Positions 23,991 to 37,239 of a stretch of DNA of 64,000 nucleotides are shown here, piece by piece. The translations under genes and the position numbers were made by a program. Within the stretch, counting starts at the first letter, position 1. Every line of letters begins with the position of its first letter. The DNA is taken from positions 2,604,001-2,668,000 of the forward strand of contig NZ_CP192056.1 of NCBI RefSeq assembly GCF_050942215.1, read 5' to 3'. The notes under the pieces were generated by a model, which worked only from the letters and a program-made list of their open reading frames with translations, was not told where the DNA came from and did no database searches. Source of the stretch: Sphaerimonospora sp050942215. Lineage in GTDB: Bacteria; Actinomycetota; Actinomycetes; Streptosporangiales; Streptosporangiaceae.

Positions 23991-24588
23991 CCCCGTCCGG
24001 CCCTGCCCTCGCCTTCGGACGCCGGCGGGGGTGGGGCCGTGTTGTGTGCGCGGTTGGTGTCCAGCTCTGGTAATCTTGTTGAGCCGGGTGATCCGGCGGA
24101 TCTCTCTCCCGGTCGTTTCGACGGGGTGTGGTTCGTCCGGGTATGGTCTCGGTGCCTCCTCTTCTTTTCGGATCTTGGGTTCGCTGCGGTTTGCGTGGTG
24201 GGGTCGGGCCGGGTAAGTTAGAGGGGTTGCCCCGGAAGGGGTGGTCGGAATTCCCGCCGGGTGGCGGGGGTGATGTCAAGCGGGTTTGGCCGGGTTGCCG
24301 GTGGGGCTGGTTTGACAGGATCCTCCGGGACTGGCGAGAATAGATGACACAAAGTGAAGCTGATGTAACGCCCCGGATCCTGGGTCTGCCTGACGGCTGG
24401 TCTGGGTGGTGGTGTACGCGTCCGTTTCTTGAGAACTCAACAGTGTGCTAAAAGCCAGTGCATTTTGATGCATTACCCCGTTCTCGCGCGCCCTCTTTTT
24501 GTGGGTGTGTGGGGGACGGATTCCTTTGATCGGCATCCACTGCTGTTTCGGTGGTGGTGGGTGTTGGCTGGGGTTTCTTTTCAGACAT
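23991..24588 (+). promoter_or_regulatory. Promoter and leader region of the rRNA operon
   Basis: Non-coding, 598 bp. The clearest promoter is TTGACA (24312-24317), 18 bp, GAGAAT (24336-24341). A second candidate is TTTGCG (24190-24195), 18 bp, TAAGTT (24214-24219); tandem promoters are usual for rrn operons. TTGAGAACTCAACAGTGTGC (24429-24448) is the conserved actinobacterial pre-rRNA leader box associated with processing/antitermination. A G/C-rich inverted repeat just after tyrS (about 23999-24041) may terminate tyrS. Confidence 0.65.
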
Positions 24589-29809
<5,221 letters not shown>

Positions 29810-29929
29810 AGACTTTTCGGTGTTTGCGTCCACTGTGTGATTTTCGAGCAGCAACCGGACCGTGCCCGCGTGCGTGGCCCTCTTTGTGTGGGGTCGGTGT
29901 GTGGGGTTGGTGGTTGGCTGTTTGGTAGG

Positions 29930-30047
29930 GTTACGGCGGTTTTAGCGGTTGGGAAACACCCGGTTACATTCCGAACCCGGTAGTTAAGCCTTCCAGCGCC
30001 GATGGTACTGCATCCGTGGGGGTGTGGGAGAGTAGGTCGCCGCCGGA
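29930..30047 (+). rRNA. rrf: 5S ribosomal RNA
   Basis: About 118 nt. It starts near GTTACGGCGGTTTTAGCGG, has the conserved CCCGGTTACATTCCGAACCC block, then CAGCGCCGATGGTACTG. It ends GAGAGTAGGTCGCCGCC, complementary to its 5' end. It lies 120 bp after 23S in the standard operon order. Confidence 0.95.
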
Positions 30048-30055
30048 CAATTGTT

Positions 30056-30090
30056 GTGTGCGGGCCGTCCTTTTGTGGGGCGGCCTGCAC
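30056..30090 (+). terminator. Hairpin just after 5S rRNA
   Basis: GTGTGCGGGCCGTCC pairs, with one wobble or mismatch, with GGGCGGCCTGCAC around a short T-rich loop. It starts 9 bp past the 5S end. It may be a processing stem or a terminator. Confidence 0.55.
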
Positions 30091-30120
30091 GCGTTTCCGG
30101 GCTTTGTGCGTGTGTGTGTT

Positions 30121-30148
30121 CGGGGGGTGGTGTGGCCCCCCGTTTTTT
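30121..30148 (+). terminator. Intrinsic rrn terminator T1
   Basis: CGGGGGG (30121-30127) pairs with CCCCCCG (30136-30142), followed by six T. A classic rho-independent terminator, uncommon in such GC-rich DNA. Confidence 0.85.
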
Positions 30149-30168
30149 GTTTGTGCCGGGTGTGGGTT

Positions 30169-30196
30169 GGGAGGCCGTGGGTGCCTCCCTTTTTTT
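30169..30196 (+). terminator. Intrinsic rrn terminator T2
   Basis: GGGAGGC (30169-30175) pairs with GCCTCCC (30183-30189), followed by seven T. It lies 20 bp after T1, a tandem arrangement expected for a highly transcribed rRNA operon. Confidence 0.85.
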
Positions 30197-30663
30197 GTTT
30201 GTGGCCGGGGGTTCGTGGGGGTCGGTTCGTGTTGGCCGGGGGGCGGTGCTGTGGCGCGTCCGTGGTGTGGGTGGGGGCGGGTGGGTGTTCCGGCCGGCGT
30301 AAGACCGTGCCGGGACCACCGCGCCCGGGGAGGCCGGAGGCCTCTGCCGCCAGGGCGTGACTGTCAGGCCGGCCGGAACAGCTGCCCGTCCCTGCCCGCA
30401 CCTGTCAGGGCACTCGGCCCCGGACACCCACCACATCAAACCCCGGTACCACCACATCAGACTCCTTCACCCGACCACCCGTCCTGCTACCGCACCCTGA
30501 TCTCGCTGCTGTCGAGCCCCGGCCACAGGGCTGGGGTGCAGGTCGATACGTGAAATAGGCCGATCTGGAAACTGCAGGTCGAGGCGGGAAACCGGAGATC
30601 GGTCGTGGTTATCGCCACCACCGGCCGCGCTATCGGTGGGTGGGATGGGATAATCGAGTCGGC
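30197..30663. other. Intergenic region with no gene seen
   Basis: 467 bp between the rRNA terminators and the next promoter. Open frames exist on both strands but lack coding character. TGCAGGTCGA occurs twice, 35 bp apart (30538 and 30573), each followed by a CG-GAAA stretch; no function is assigned. Confidence 0.5.
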
Positions 30664-30728
30664 TTACGTACTGCCGCCGGCGCGTTAGGCTGGAAGGACC
30701 GGGCCGCCCACCACGGGTGGCCTTCTTC
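30664..30728 (+). promoter_or_regulatory. Possible promoter and leader hairpin of the Arg-rich TPR gene
   Basis: TTACGT (30664-30669), 16 bp, TAGGCT (30686-30691) is a plausible promoter. GGCCGCCC (30702-30709) and GGGTGGCC (30715-30722) form an 8-bp stem followed by TTCTTC, near the expected 5' end of the transcript. The roughly 200-nt leader before the preferred start has low third-position GC and looks untranslated. Confidence 0.4.
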
Positions 30729-30916
30729 GCGTCAGGTAGAGAGCGAGAAGCTACGACGCGAACGTGGTCTGAGTGACCACGATCACAACTGGTCTTCCTG
30801 GAAAGCCGCCGGTATCGGACTTCTCCCCTACACAGAGCACCGGGAAGAGCCCAGAACCCGCGAACAGGAACTCGAATGCAGAGCCGTACGCGGTGAGCGA
30901 GCAACAGAGGATAGAA

Positions 30917-33478
30917 GTGAACAGAGAAGACGGCCGTGACGGCGCGGGCCGTGGCGAGAACGAACGCCCAGACAACCGCGGAGAGGGCAGGTACCGAGCC
31001 GGAGATGCCGGTGCCTTTCGCGGAAGTGGTCGCGCTGGTGGAGGAAGCAGGGGCGAGGGAGGACGCTACGGCGAGCGGCGGCACGGGTCTGCCCAGAACT
31101 TCGGAGACCGTGACAAACGTGGTGAGCGCGGAGACCGAGGCGATCGTCCGTTCCGGGATGACAGAGGCGGCCCACGTGACCGGGATTCTCGCTTCGGTGG
31201 CGGGGGGTATGGCTCGCGAAACCGCGATGAACGGGGCGGTAGGGGCTTTGGTGAGCGCGGTTCGTACCGCAACGGCAACGATTACCGCGACCGCGACCGG
31301 GATCGCGACAGGGATCGCGGCCGGGATCAGAACGATCGCGGCCCTCGTGCCTCTCGCCCCGATGCCCGCGGTGGCTTCGGCGGCCGCTACCAGGGTGATC
31401 GCCGCAGAGAAGGCGGATTCGACGATCGTCGTGAGCGTGGATCGTGGAGCCGGGGCGACGCGGCTGAGGGGATGAGCGGCGGCCGCCGCTCGTACGGTGA
31501 TCGAGACACCTCGCGAGGCGGTTACGGTCGTGACCGGAGCGGCCGAGCTGACGGTGGTGACCGTGGTGGCAGGCCGTTCCGGCCTGGCGATCGCGATGAC
31601 CGCGGACGTGATGACCGCGGACGTAGGGACACCCGGCCCGGTTCTCCTGGTGGCAGGCAAGGAGGTCGCCGCGAAGACTCCGGCCGGGAGGGCCGGGGTT
31701 ACCGCGATCGTGAGTGGGATCGCGACCGGCCGGCGGAGCGTCGGGGCGGCGGTGGCTTCGGGGGCCGGTACGGCGTCCGTGACCGCGATCGTGACCGTGA
31801 CCGTGATGGGCGTGGTGGTCGTCCGTACGAGGGCCGCTATGACCGAGACGAGGCGGGCCGCCGCCCGTTCCGCGACCGTCGCTTGGAGTCGGAGGGCCGC
31901 CACGAGGCGGCCGGTGGGCGTTCTGAGCGCCCGCAACGCACCTACGGTGACCGGGACTCCTACCGTGATCGGGACAGCCGGCCATCGGGTGACCGGGGTG
32001 GATCGCGCGGGAGGTACGGCTCCCGTGATCGTGACGAGAGGACCGGTCGAGACGCTGGTTCTTTCCGGGATCGTCCGGAAAGGCGGCCTGGGCGGGACCA
32101 AGGCGACCGGCCCTTCGGTGGGCGTGACCGTGACCGCGGCAGTGACAGGCCTTCCGGTGACCGGTCGCGTTCTTTCAGTCGTGACGACAGGGACCGGTCG
32201 CGTTCTTTCAGTCGTGACGACAGGGACCGGCCACGTCCTTTCAGCCGTGACGACCGAGGAGCCGGCGACTCCGAGCACCGTGAGGTGCTGCCCGAGCTGG
32301 AAGCCGACATCACGCCGGAGGAACTCGACCGGGAGGCCCGGGCGGAGTTGCGCTCACTGCCGAACGATCTGGCCGATCTGGTGGCCAGTCACCTTGTCGC
32401 GGTGACGCGTGCGCTGAGCGCGGACGACCCCGAGCGGGCTTACGAGCATGCGAAGGTGGCCCGGCGCTTCGCCACCAGGATCGGTATGGTCCGGGAGGTC
32501 AGCGGTATAGCCGCCTATCGGGCGGGGCAGTACGCCGAGGCGCTCAACGACCTCCGGGCGGCGCGCAGGCTGACGGGGACCGATGAGTACCTGCCGGTGA
32601 TGGCGGACTGCGAACGTGGACTCGGCCGTCCGGAGCGGGCGCTGGACCTGATCCGTTCGCAGGAGGCCGATCGGCTGGATCGTGCGGGCAGGATCGAGCT
32701 CGCGATCGTCGAGTCCGGGGTCCGGCGTGATCTCGGTCAGCACGACGCGGCGGTGGTCACGCTTCAGCGCGTGCCCGAGCTGCGTGACCCGCAGCCGAAG
32801 CCGTGGTCGGCACGGCTGGCCTTCGCGTACGCGGATGCTTTGGCCGAGGCCGGGCACGAGACCGCGGCGGTCGACTGGTTCGCCCGGTCGATGGCCTTCG
32901 ACGAGGACGGCGAGACCGACGCCGCCGAGCGCTACGCCGAGCTGACCGGCGCCGCGATCGAGGACCTCGAAGAGGACTTCGAAGAGGGCGTCGAGCCGGA
33001 CGTGGATCTGGACGTCCTGGTCGAAATGGTCGGCGGACCGGCCGCGGCGGACGCGGACACCGAATCTGAGCCGGCCGACCCGGACCCCGGGCAGCGGACC
33101 GGTACGGACGCCGCATCGGCGGACGATCTCGTCGCGGACACCGGGGATGACGCCGCGGAGGGGGCGGAGCGCACCCTCCCGGCCGGAGCGGCCGATCCGA
33201 CCGATAGCACTAGCGAGGCCGCTACCGAGGCGTCGGCTGCGGTCGCCGCCGACGCCCCTGCCGATGCCCCGGCCGATAAGAAGGAGCCCAGGCAGGACGC
33301 CTCCGCGTACGGTCCCGCGTTCATCGAGCCCGACTTCGGCGATGTGCTCGACGACATCGAGGAGCCGGACGACCTCAAGGAGCCGGACGACCTTAAGAAG
33401 ACGGACGTCGACGAGACGGAGCCCGTTCCGGGTGACGTGCTCGACGACCCCGCTGGGCGGGGCAAGCCGCGGGAGTGA
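30917..33478 (+). CDS. TPR protein with long Arg/Asp/Gly-rich disordered N-terminal region
   Basis: Product of 853 residues from GTG 30917 (AGAGG six bases upstream). A GTG at 30773 in the same frame would give 901 residues, but those codons have third-position GC near 67% and rare codons, so the later start is preferred. Residues 1 to about 470 are a low-complexity region of RDRD, RGG and GGRYG motifs, ending in an 11-residue repeat around RSFSRDDRDR. Then comes a TPR-like helical domain (about 480-700; ELRSLPNDLADLVASHLVAV, YEHAKVARRFATRIGMVREV) resembling M. tuberculosis Rv1691. A highly acidic tail (about 700-853, with DDLKEPDDLK) closes it. The position relative to tlyA/recN also matches Rv1691. 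The strongly basic, RGG-like half suggests RNA binding or condensate formation; this is inference. Confidence 0.8.
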   Translation: MNREDGRDGAGRGENERPDNRGEGRYRAGDAGAFRGSGRAGGGSRGEGGRYGERRHGSAQNFGDRDKRGERGDRGDRPFRDDRGGPRDRDSRFGGGGYGSRNRDERGGRGFGERGSYRNGNDYRDRDRDRDRDRGRDQNDRGPRASRPDARGGFGGRYQGDRRREGGFDDRRERGSWSRGDAAEGMSGGRRSYGDRDTSRGGYGRDRSGRADGGDRGGRPFRPGDRDDRGRDDRGRRDTRPGSPGGRQGGRREDSGREGRGYRDREWDRDRPAERRGGGGFGGRYGVRDRDRDRDRDGRGGRPYEGRYDRDEAGRRPFRDRRLESEGRHEAAGGRSERPQRTYGDRDSYRDRDSRPSGDRGGSRGRYGSRDRDERTGRDAGSFRDRPERRPGRDQGDRPFGGRDRDRGSDRPSGDRSRSFSRDDRDRSRSFSRDDRDRPRPFSRDDRGAGDSEHREVLPELEADITPEELDREARAELRSLPNDLADLVASHLVAVTRALSADDPERAYEHAKVARRFATRIGMVREVSGIAAYRAGQYAEALNDLRAARRLTGTDEYLPVMADCERGLGRPERALDLIRSQEADRLDRAGRIELAIVESGVRRDLGQHDAAVVTLQRVPELRDPQPKPWSARLAFAYADALAEAGHETAAVDWFARSMAFDEDGETDAAERYAELTGAAIEDLEEDFEEGVEPDVDLDVLVEMVGGPAAADADTESEPADPDPGQRTGTDAASADDLVADTGDDAAEGAERTLPAGAADPTDSTSEAATEASAAVAADAPADAPADKKEPRQDASAYGPAFIEPDFGDVLDDIEEPDDLKEPDDLKKTDVDETEPVPGDVLDDPAGRGKPRE
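32165..32263 (+). repeat. 33-bp tandem repeat encoding SR-like motif
   Basis: Three copies of a 33-bp unit (CGTTCTTTCAGTCGTGACGA core) start at about 32165, 32198 and 32231. They encode an 11-residue SR/DR-type unit, SRSFSRDDRDR, within the disordered region of the TPR protein. Confidence 0.85.
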
Positions 33479-33492
33479 TCACATGACGTACG

Positions 33493-33538
33493 GCAGGGCG
33501 GCGCTCGCGACGATTCACGATGTCGGGCGCCGCCCTGC
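33493..33538. terminator. Bidirectional terminator between convergent genes
   Basis: GCAGGGCGGCGC (33493-33504) pairs perfectly with GCGCCGCCCTGC (33527-33538) around a 22-nt loop, between the plus-strand TPR gene and the minus-strand MBL gene. Confidence 0.6.
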
Positions 33539-33561
33539 GGCCGTGCCGTGCCTCTGGGGGA

Positions 33562-34491
33562 TCACGCGTCCGGTATGCGGTCCAGCCAGTGCAGGATGCC
33601 GGCGACGTTGGACGGCGCTCCGCTGAGCAGTTCGAACTGCTCGGCGGTCGGGTCGTCGTTTCGCAGCGCCGTGTAACGCTCACGGGTCCGGTCGCGGACC
33701 ATGGCGACGGCGTGGTCGAGGTCGAGGCCCTCCGTCCGGGCCTGCCGGGTGAGGTCCACCCAGACCCGGAGTTCCTCCGCCGAGCGTTCCAGGATCTCGG
33801 TCACCTCGTCCACCGGTCCGTAATGGCTGAACAGCAGCCGCTGCGGTCCCAGCGCCTGGAACAGGGCGATCGAGTCGAGCGCGATGTCCAGATCGAAGTC
33901 CGGCGGCGGGGTGGCGGGCCGCAGATCACCGGTCTCCGGCAGGTAGACGCCTGCGGCGTCGCCGACGTACAGATCGCCGGTCAGGGAGTCGAGCAGGCCG
34001 ACGTGGTGCTTGGCGTGGCCGGGGGAGTAGTGGCTCGACAGGGTCCGGCCGTTGCCCAGGTCGATGCTGCCGGTGTCTCCCAGCGCCCGGATCCGTGCGG
34101 CGTCGGTGGGTGCGAGCGCGCCGAACAGCACGTCGAGTTTGTCCCCCCACACCATCTTGGCGCTGGACATCAGACGCGACGGGTCGGCGAGGTGCCGGGC
34201 GCCCTTCTCGTGTACCACGATCTCGGCCGAGGGGTAGTAATCGGCGATGTCGCCCACCCCGCCCGCGTGGTCGAGGTGGATGTGCGTGACCACGACGGTG
34301 GCCAGGTCGCCGGGTCCGACCCCGAGAGAGGACAGCGCGTCCCTGACGATGGGCGCCGACGTCGACGTGCCGGTCTCGACCAGGCACGGACGGTCGCCCA
34401 GGATCAGGTATCCGGCCGTGATGCCCGAATAACCCGCCATGCGAGTGTCGATCTCGTAGACGTCGCCGCCGAGCGGTCTCACGTTGTCCAT
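33562..34491 (-). CDS. MBL-fold metallo-hydrolase
   Basis: Metallo-beta-lactamase-fold hydrolase of 309 residues. The metal motif VVTHIHLDHAGGVG (HxHxDH) lies near residue 75. Further metal ligands are expected in YSPGHAKHHVG and YVGDAAGVYLP, and a final HYGP His occurs near residue 220. The N-terminus MDNVRPLGGDVYEIDTRMAG at ATG 34491 fits the family; an in-frame GTG two codons upstream is also possible. The substrate is unknown; the closest style is the SCO3013-like or lactonase/glyoxalase-like hydrolases, not a true beta-lactamase. It is convergent with the TPR gene and divergent from an SSB-like gene. Confidence 0.82.
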   Translation of the reverse strand: MDNVRPLGGDVYEIDTRMAGYSGITAGYLILGDRPCLVETGTSTSAPIVRDALSSLGVGPGDLATVVVTHIHLDHAGGVGDIADYYPSAEIVVHEKGARHLADPSRLMSSAKMVWGDKLDVLFGALAPTDAARIRALGDTGSIDLGNGRTLSSHYSPGHAKHHVGLLDSLTGDLYVGDAAGVYLPETGDLRPATPPPDFDLDIALDSIALFQALGPQRLLFSHYGPVDEVTEILERSAEELRVWVDLTRQARTEGLDLDHAVAMVRDRTRERYTALRNDDPTAEQFELLSGAPSNVAGILHWLDRIPDA

Positions 34492-34579
34492 GTCCACCCC
34501 ATAATCCACAGAACGGCATTCGGCGCCTCGGAGAGCCAGCCTAACCAGCGACAGTGACCCCGGAAAGGAAGGGGATCGC

Positions 34580-34885
34580 ATGCATCGCAACGAGGTGGTG
34601 CTGGTCGGCAGGCTGTCGATGGAGCCGGTCCATCGGGATCTGCCGAGCGGCGGCGTGCTCACACAGTGGCGCCTGGCCGTCCGCCGGCCCGCCGGCCATG
34701 CCGGCCGCCAGTGCTCCGACGCGGTCGAATGCGCCACATTCGACGATCGTGTGCGCGACATGCTCGGCGGGTGGCGTCTCGACGACGTCGTCGAGGTCGA
34801 GGGCGCACTGCGCCGCCGCTGGTGGCGGGGCGGCAGCCGCTACGAGGTCGAGGTCGGTACGGCCCGCCGCATCGAGGAGGGATGA
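34580..34885 (+). CDS. Small SSB-like OB-fold protein
   Basis: Product of 101 residues beginning MHRNEVVLVGRLSMEPVHRDLPSGGVLTQWRLAVRRP, the opening strands of a single-stranded-DNA-binding OB fold, then DDVVEVEGALRRRWWRGGSRYEVEVGTARRIE. It is shorter than canonical SSB (150-200 residues) and lacks the acidic C-terminal tail used for partner docking. It therefore resembles the second, shorter SSB-like proteins of actinomycetes rather than the replicative SSB. GGAAAGGAAGGGG precedes the ATG. Divergent from the MBL gene. Confidence 0.75.
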   Translation: MHRNEVVLVGRLSMEPVHRDLPSGGVLTQWRLAVRRPAGHAGRQCSDAVECATFDDRVRDMLGGWRLDDVVEVEGALRRRWWRGGSRYEVEVGTARRIEEG

Positions 34886-34991
34886 GGTCCATGACGCCGT
34901 GGACCCGCAGACGAGGACGCCGAGGGCGGCGGGCGCCACCATGAGGAGGCTGCCGGAGAACGCGGCGGGCGTCTCGCCCTCGTGCCGCACC

Positions 34992-37100
34992 TCACTCAGG
35001 TCGCCGGACAGTACGGAAAACGCGAGCGGACGGTTCCGATGTGGGATTCGTCAGGATGAGTTGACCTTGGGCCGGGTCCCAGTCGGTACGCCACGCGGGC
35101 AGGTGACGGGGATAGAGGACCTCGATGTCGACATGCCGGCCGGCCAGGTGAGGCAGTGACACCGAGGTGGTCCTCGGTCTGCCGCCGCGGGACCAGACTC
35201 CCAGGTAGGTGTGATCCGGGGTGGACAGGCCGAGGCTCAGCCAGCGGTCGGTCCAGCCTGGCAGGCCCAGCGGCCAGATGGGGAGGGACACCGCCAAGTC
35301 GGTGCGGATGTCGCGGTACGCGGCGACGGCCGCCCGCACCGACGCTCGCTGTGCGCCGGTCATCGTGGTCAGGTGTCCGGACAGGTAGAGGCGGCCCAGC
35401 AGGCCCGTGCACAGCGTGTAGGCGATCTCCTCGTCGCTCATGTCCGGCTGGGGGTAGGCCCAGTTCGCCGACTGCTCGGGCAGTACGGACATGGGAGCCG
35501 CGACCGCGATCGGCGGGTACCGGAGGGGGTCTTGCTGGTCGCTGGTGGACTGCAGCTGCATCCGCGACAGCAGCGCGTAGTCCATCCGCATGGCGCCCGA
35601 GGCGCAGTTCTCCAGGATCAGGCCGGGATGCCGGTCCAGAACCGCGTCCAGCCAGGCGAGGTGAGCCCGGTTGTGGGCGAGCAGACCCGCGCCGGGGCTG
35701 GCGGAGTCCAGATCGGTGCCCGAGCCGGGGTCGATGTTGTAGTCGAGCTTCAAGTAGGCCACACCCAGTTGCTCCACCAGCCGGTCGATCACCTCGTTCA
35801 GGTGGGCGACGGCGGCGGGGTGGCGCAGGTCGAGGTGATAGCGGCCCTGTTCGGCGATCCTGTGGCCACCACGCTGCAGGAACGCCGTGGCGGGCAGCTC
35901 GTCGGCCAGGGGGCTGTGTACGCCGACGACCTCGGGTTCCAGCCACAGCCCCGGCTTCATCCCGCGTGATCTGATGCGCGTCAGCACCTCCTCGATGCCG
36001 TGGGGGAAGCGGGTCTGGGACGGTTGCCACTCGCCCACGCTGTCCCACCAGGCGCCGCCGTCGTCGTACCAGCCGGCGTCGATGCAGAACACCTCGGCAC
36101 CGACGTCGGCGGCGGCGTCGACCAGTGGCAGGAGCTTCTCGGTCGTCGGGTCGCCCATCAGGGTGTTCATGTAGTCGTTGAACACCACGGGAAGATGCGT
36201 CCGGTCCGGATGGGGCCGCACCAGGGCGCGGCGGTGGGCGGTCAGCGTGGCGGCCGCGCCGTGCAGCCCGTTGGCGGAGACGGCGATGGACGCGGGGACC
36301 GTGGTGAACGACTCGCCCGGAGCCAGGACGGCGTGCCACTGGTGGTCGATGTCCGTGGGACCGAGCAGCGCGACGTAGGCGCCCTCACGGCGCTCGCCGA
36401 TCTCCCAATGCCAGGGGCCGTTGTGCTCGACCTGCCAGAGCCACGCCTGTCCGCAGGCACTGTCGACCAGACCCCCGGTCGGCAGATGCTGCCCCGTCGA
36501 CCACGTTCCCGAGCTGGTGACCGCCACCCGCCCCCGGGTGTCGTGGCCATGAAGCGGCAGGTTGAGGTCCACGGCGACCTCGCGCAGCGGGCGTACGCTC
36601 CAGCGGCTCTCGCCCAGCCACTCGCTGTCGCCGCACACCACCTCCAGGCGGTCGGCGGTCCGGGCCGGAAGCCCGGCGGCGAAGGAGGTCACCCCCAGCA
36701 CCACCGCGGTATCGGCGCCGCGGTTGGTCACGGTCGTCCACGATTGCACGGCCGAGACGCCCTCCGCCGAGCGGAGATGCACCTGCACCTCGAGGTGAGA
36801 GTGCTCATCGTTCAGGGTCATCCGCAACCTGTGCCACTGACCGTCGCGGGCCTCCTCCGCGCCCACATAAGTCAGGCGGCGGCCGACCGCCGTGTCGGAG
36901 AAACGGTGGGAGGCCCGCGCCCGCCCCTGACCGGCCAGCAGCACCTCTGCCAGCGGCTGCGCCGGCGGCTTCGGCCCTGACGCGGGGCTCCCGGTGGTCA
37001 GTTCACGGATGCTCACCGCACCGCCGGGTGTGATCGCGATCGCCACCCGCAATGCCGAGTGTCCCCACACCAGGCTGGTCTCGGTGTGCCGTGAGTTCAA
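34992..37100 (-). CDS. Alpha-galactosidase, glycoside hydrolase family 36
   Basis: Retaining alpha-galactosidase of 702 residues for raffinose/melibiose-type sugars. An N-terminal beta-supersandwich (about 1-290) precedes the TIM barrel, which starts VFNDYMNTLMGDPT. DAGWYDD, then GLWLEPEVVG, the nucleophile in YLKLDYN (D453) and the acid/base in STSDQQDP (D521) are the GH36 catalytic set. A C-terminal beta domain ends the protein. No signal peptide is visible, so it is probably cytoplasmic and works on imported oligosaccharide, though no transporter is in the window. The TTG start at 37100 has CAGGAG upstream. Two perfect LacI-type operators lie between it and the lacI-family gene. Confidence 0.92.
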   Translation of the reverse strand: MNSRHTETSLVWGHSALRVAIAITPGGAVSIRELTTGSPASGPKPPAQPLAEVLLAGQGRARASHRFSDTAVGRRLTYVGAEEARDGQWHRLRMTLNDEHSHLEVQVHLRSAEGVSAVQSWTTVTNRGADTAVVLGVTSFAAGLPARTADRLEVVCGDSEWLGESRWSVRPLREVAVDLNLPLHGHDTRGRVAVTSSGTWSTGQHLPTGGLVDSACGQAWLWQVEHNGPWHWEIGERREGAYVALLGPTDIDHQWHAVLAPGESFTTVPASIAVSANGLHGAAATLTAHRRALVRPHPDRTHLPVVFNDYMNTLMGDPTTEKLLPLVDAAADVGAEVFCIDAGWYDDGGAWWDSVGEWQPSQTRFPHGIEEVLTRIRSRGMKPGLWLEPEVVGVHSPLADELPATAFLQRGGHRIAEQGRYHLDLRHPAAVAHLNEVIDRLVEQLGVAYLKLDYNIDPGSGTDLDSASPGAGLLAHNRAHLAWLDAVLDRHPGLILENCASGAMRMDYALLSRMQLQSTSDQQDPLRYPPIAVAAPMSVLPEQSANWAYPQPDMSDEEIAYTLCTGLLGRLYLSGHLTTMTGAQRASVRAAVAAYRDIRTDLAVSLPIWPLGLPGWTDRWLSLGLSTPDHTYLGVWSRGGRPRTTSVSLPHLAGRHVDIEVLYPRHLPAWRTDWDPAQGQLILTNPTSEPSARVFRTVRRPE

Positions 37101-37158
37101 CGCGTCTCCTGACGATAGAAGCAGTCATGGGAAGCGGTGAGGAGGCCACGCTCGAATG

Positions 37159-37202
37159 TGTGACCGGTCACATCCGCCTAGCAGGAGTGTGACCGGTCAC
37201 AC
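37159..37202 (-). promoter_or_regulatory. Two LacI-family operators before the alpha-galactosidase
   Basis: TGTGACCGGTCACA (37159-37172) and GTGTGACCGGTCACAC (37187-37202) are perfect palindromes with the central CG step of LacI/GalR operators. Centres are 29 bp apart, about 60-100 bp before the galactosidase start. Read on the minus strand, a possible -10 (TAGGCG) falls between them, so binding would block RNA polymerase. The adjacent LacI-type regulator is the obvious ligand. Confidence 0.8.
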
Positions 37203-37239
37203 GACGATAAGGAAGATCCTGTTACCTTGTTGTAAATGT

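Noticed and set aside
30467..32278. 603-residue minus-strand open frame opposite the Arg-rich TPR gene
   Set aside because: It is low-complexity Val/Thr/Pro sequence created by the complement of RDR/GGR codon repeats. No domain or ribosome site is visible, and a third frame is open for the same reason.
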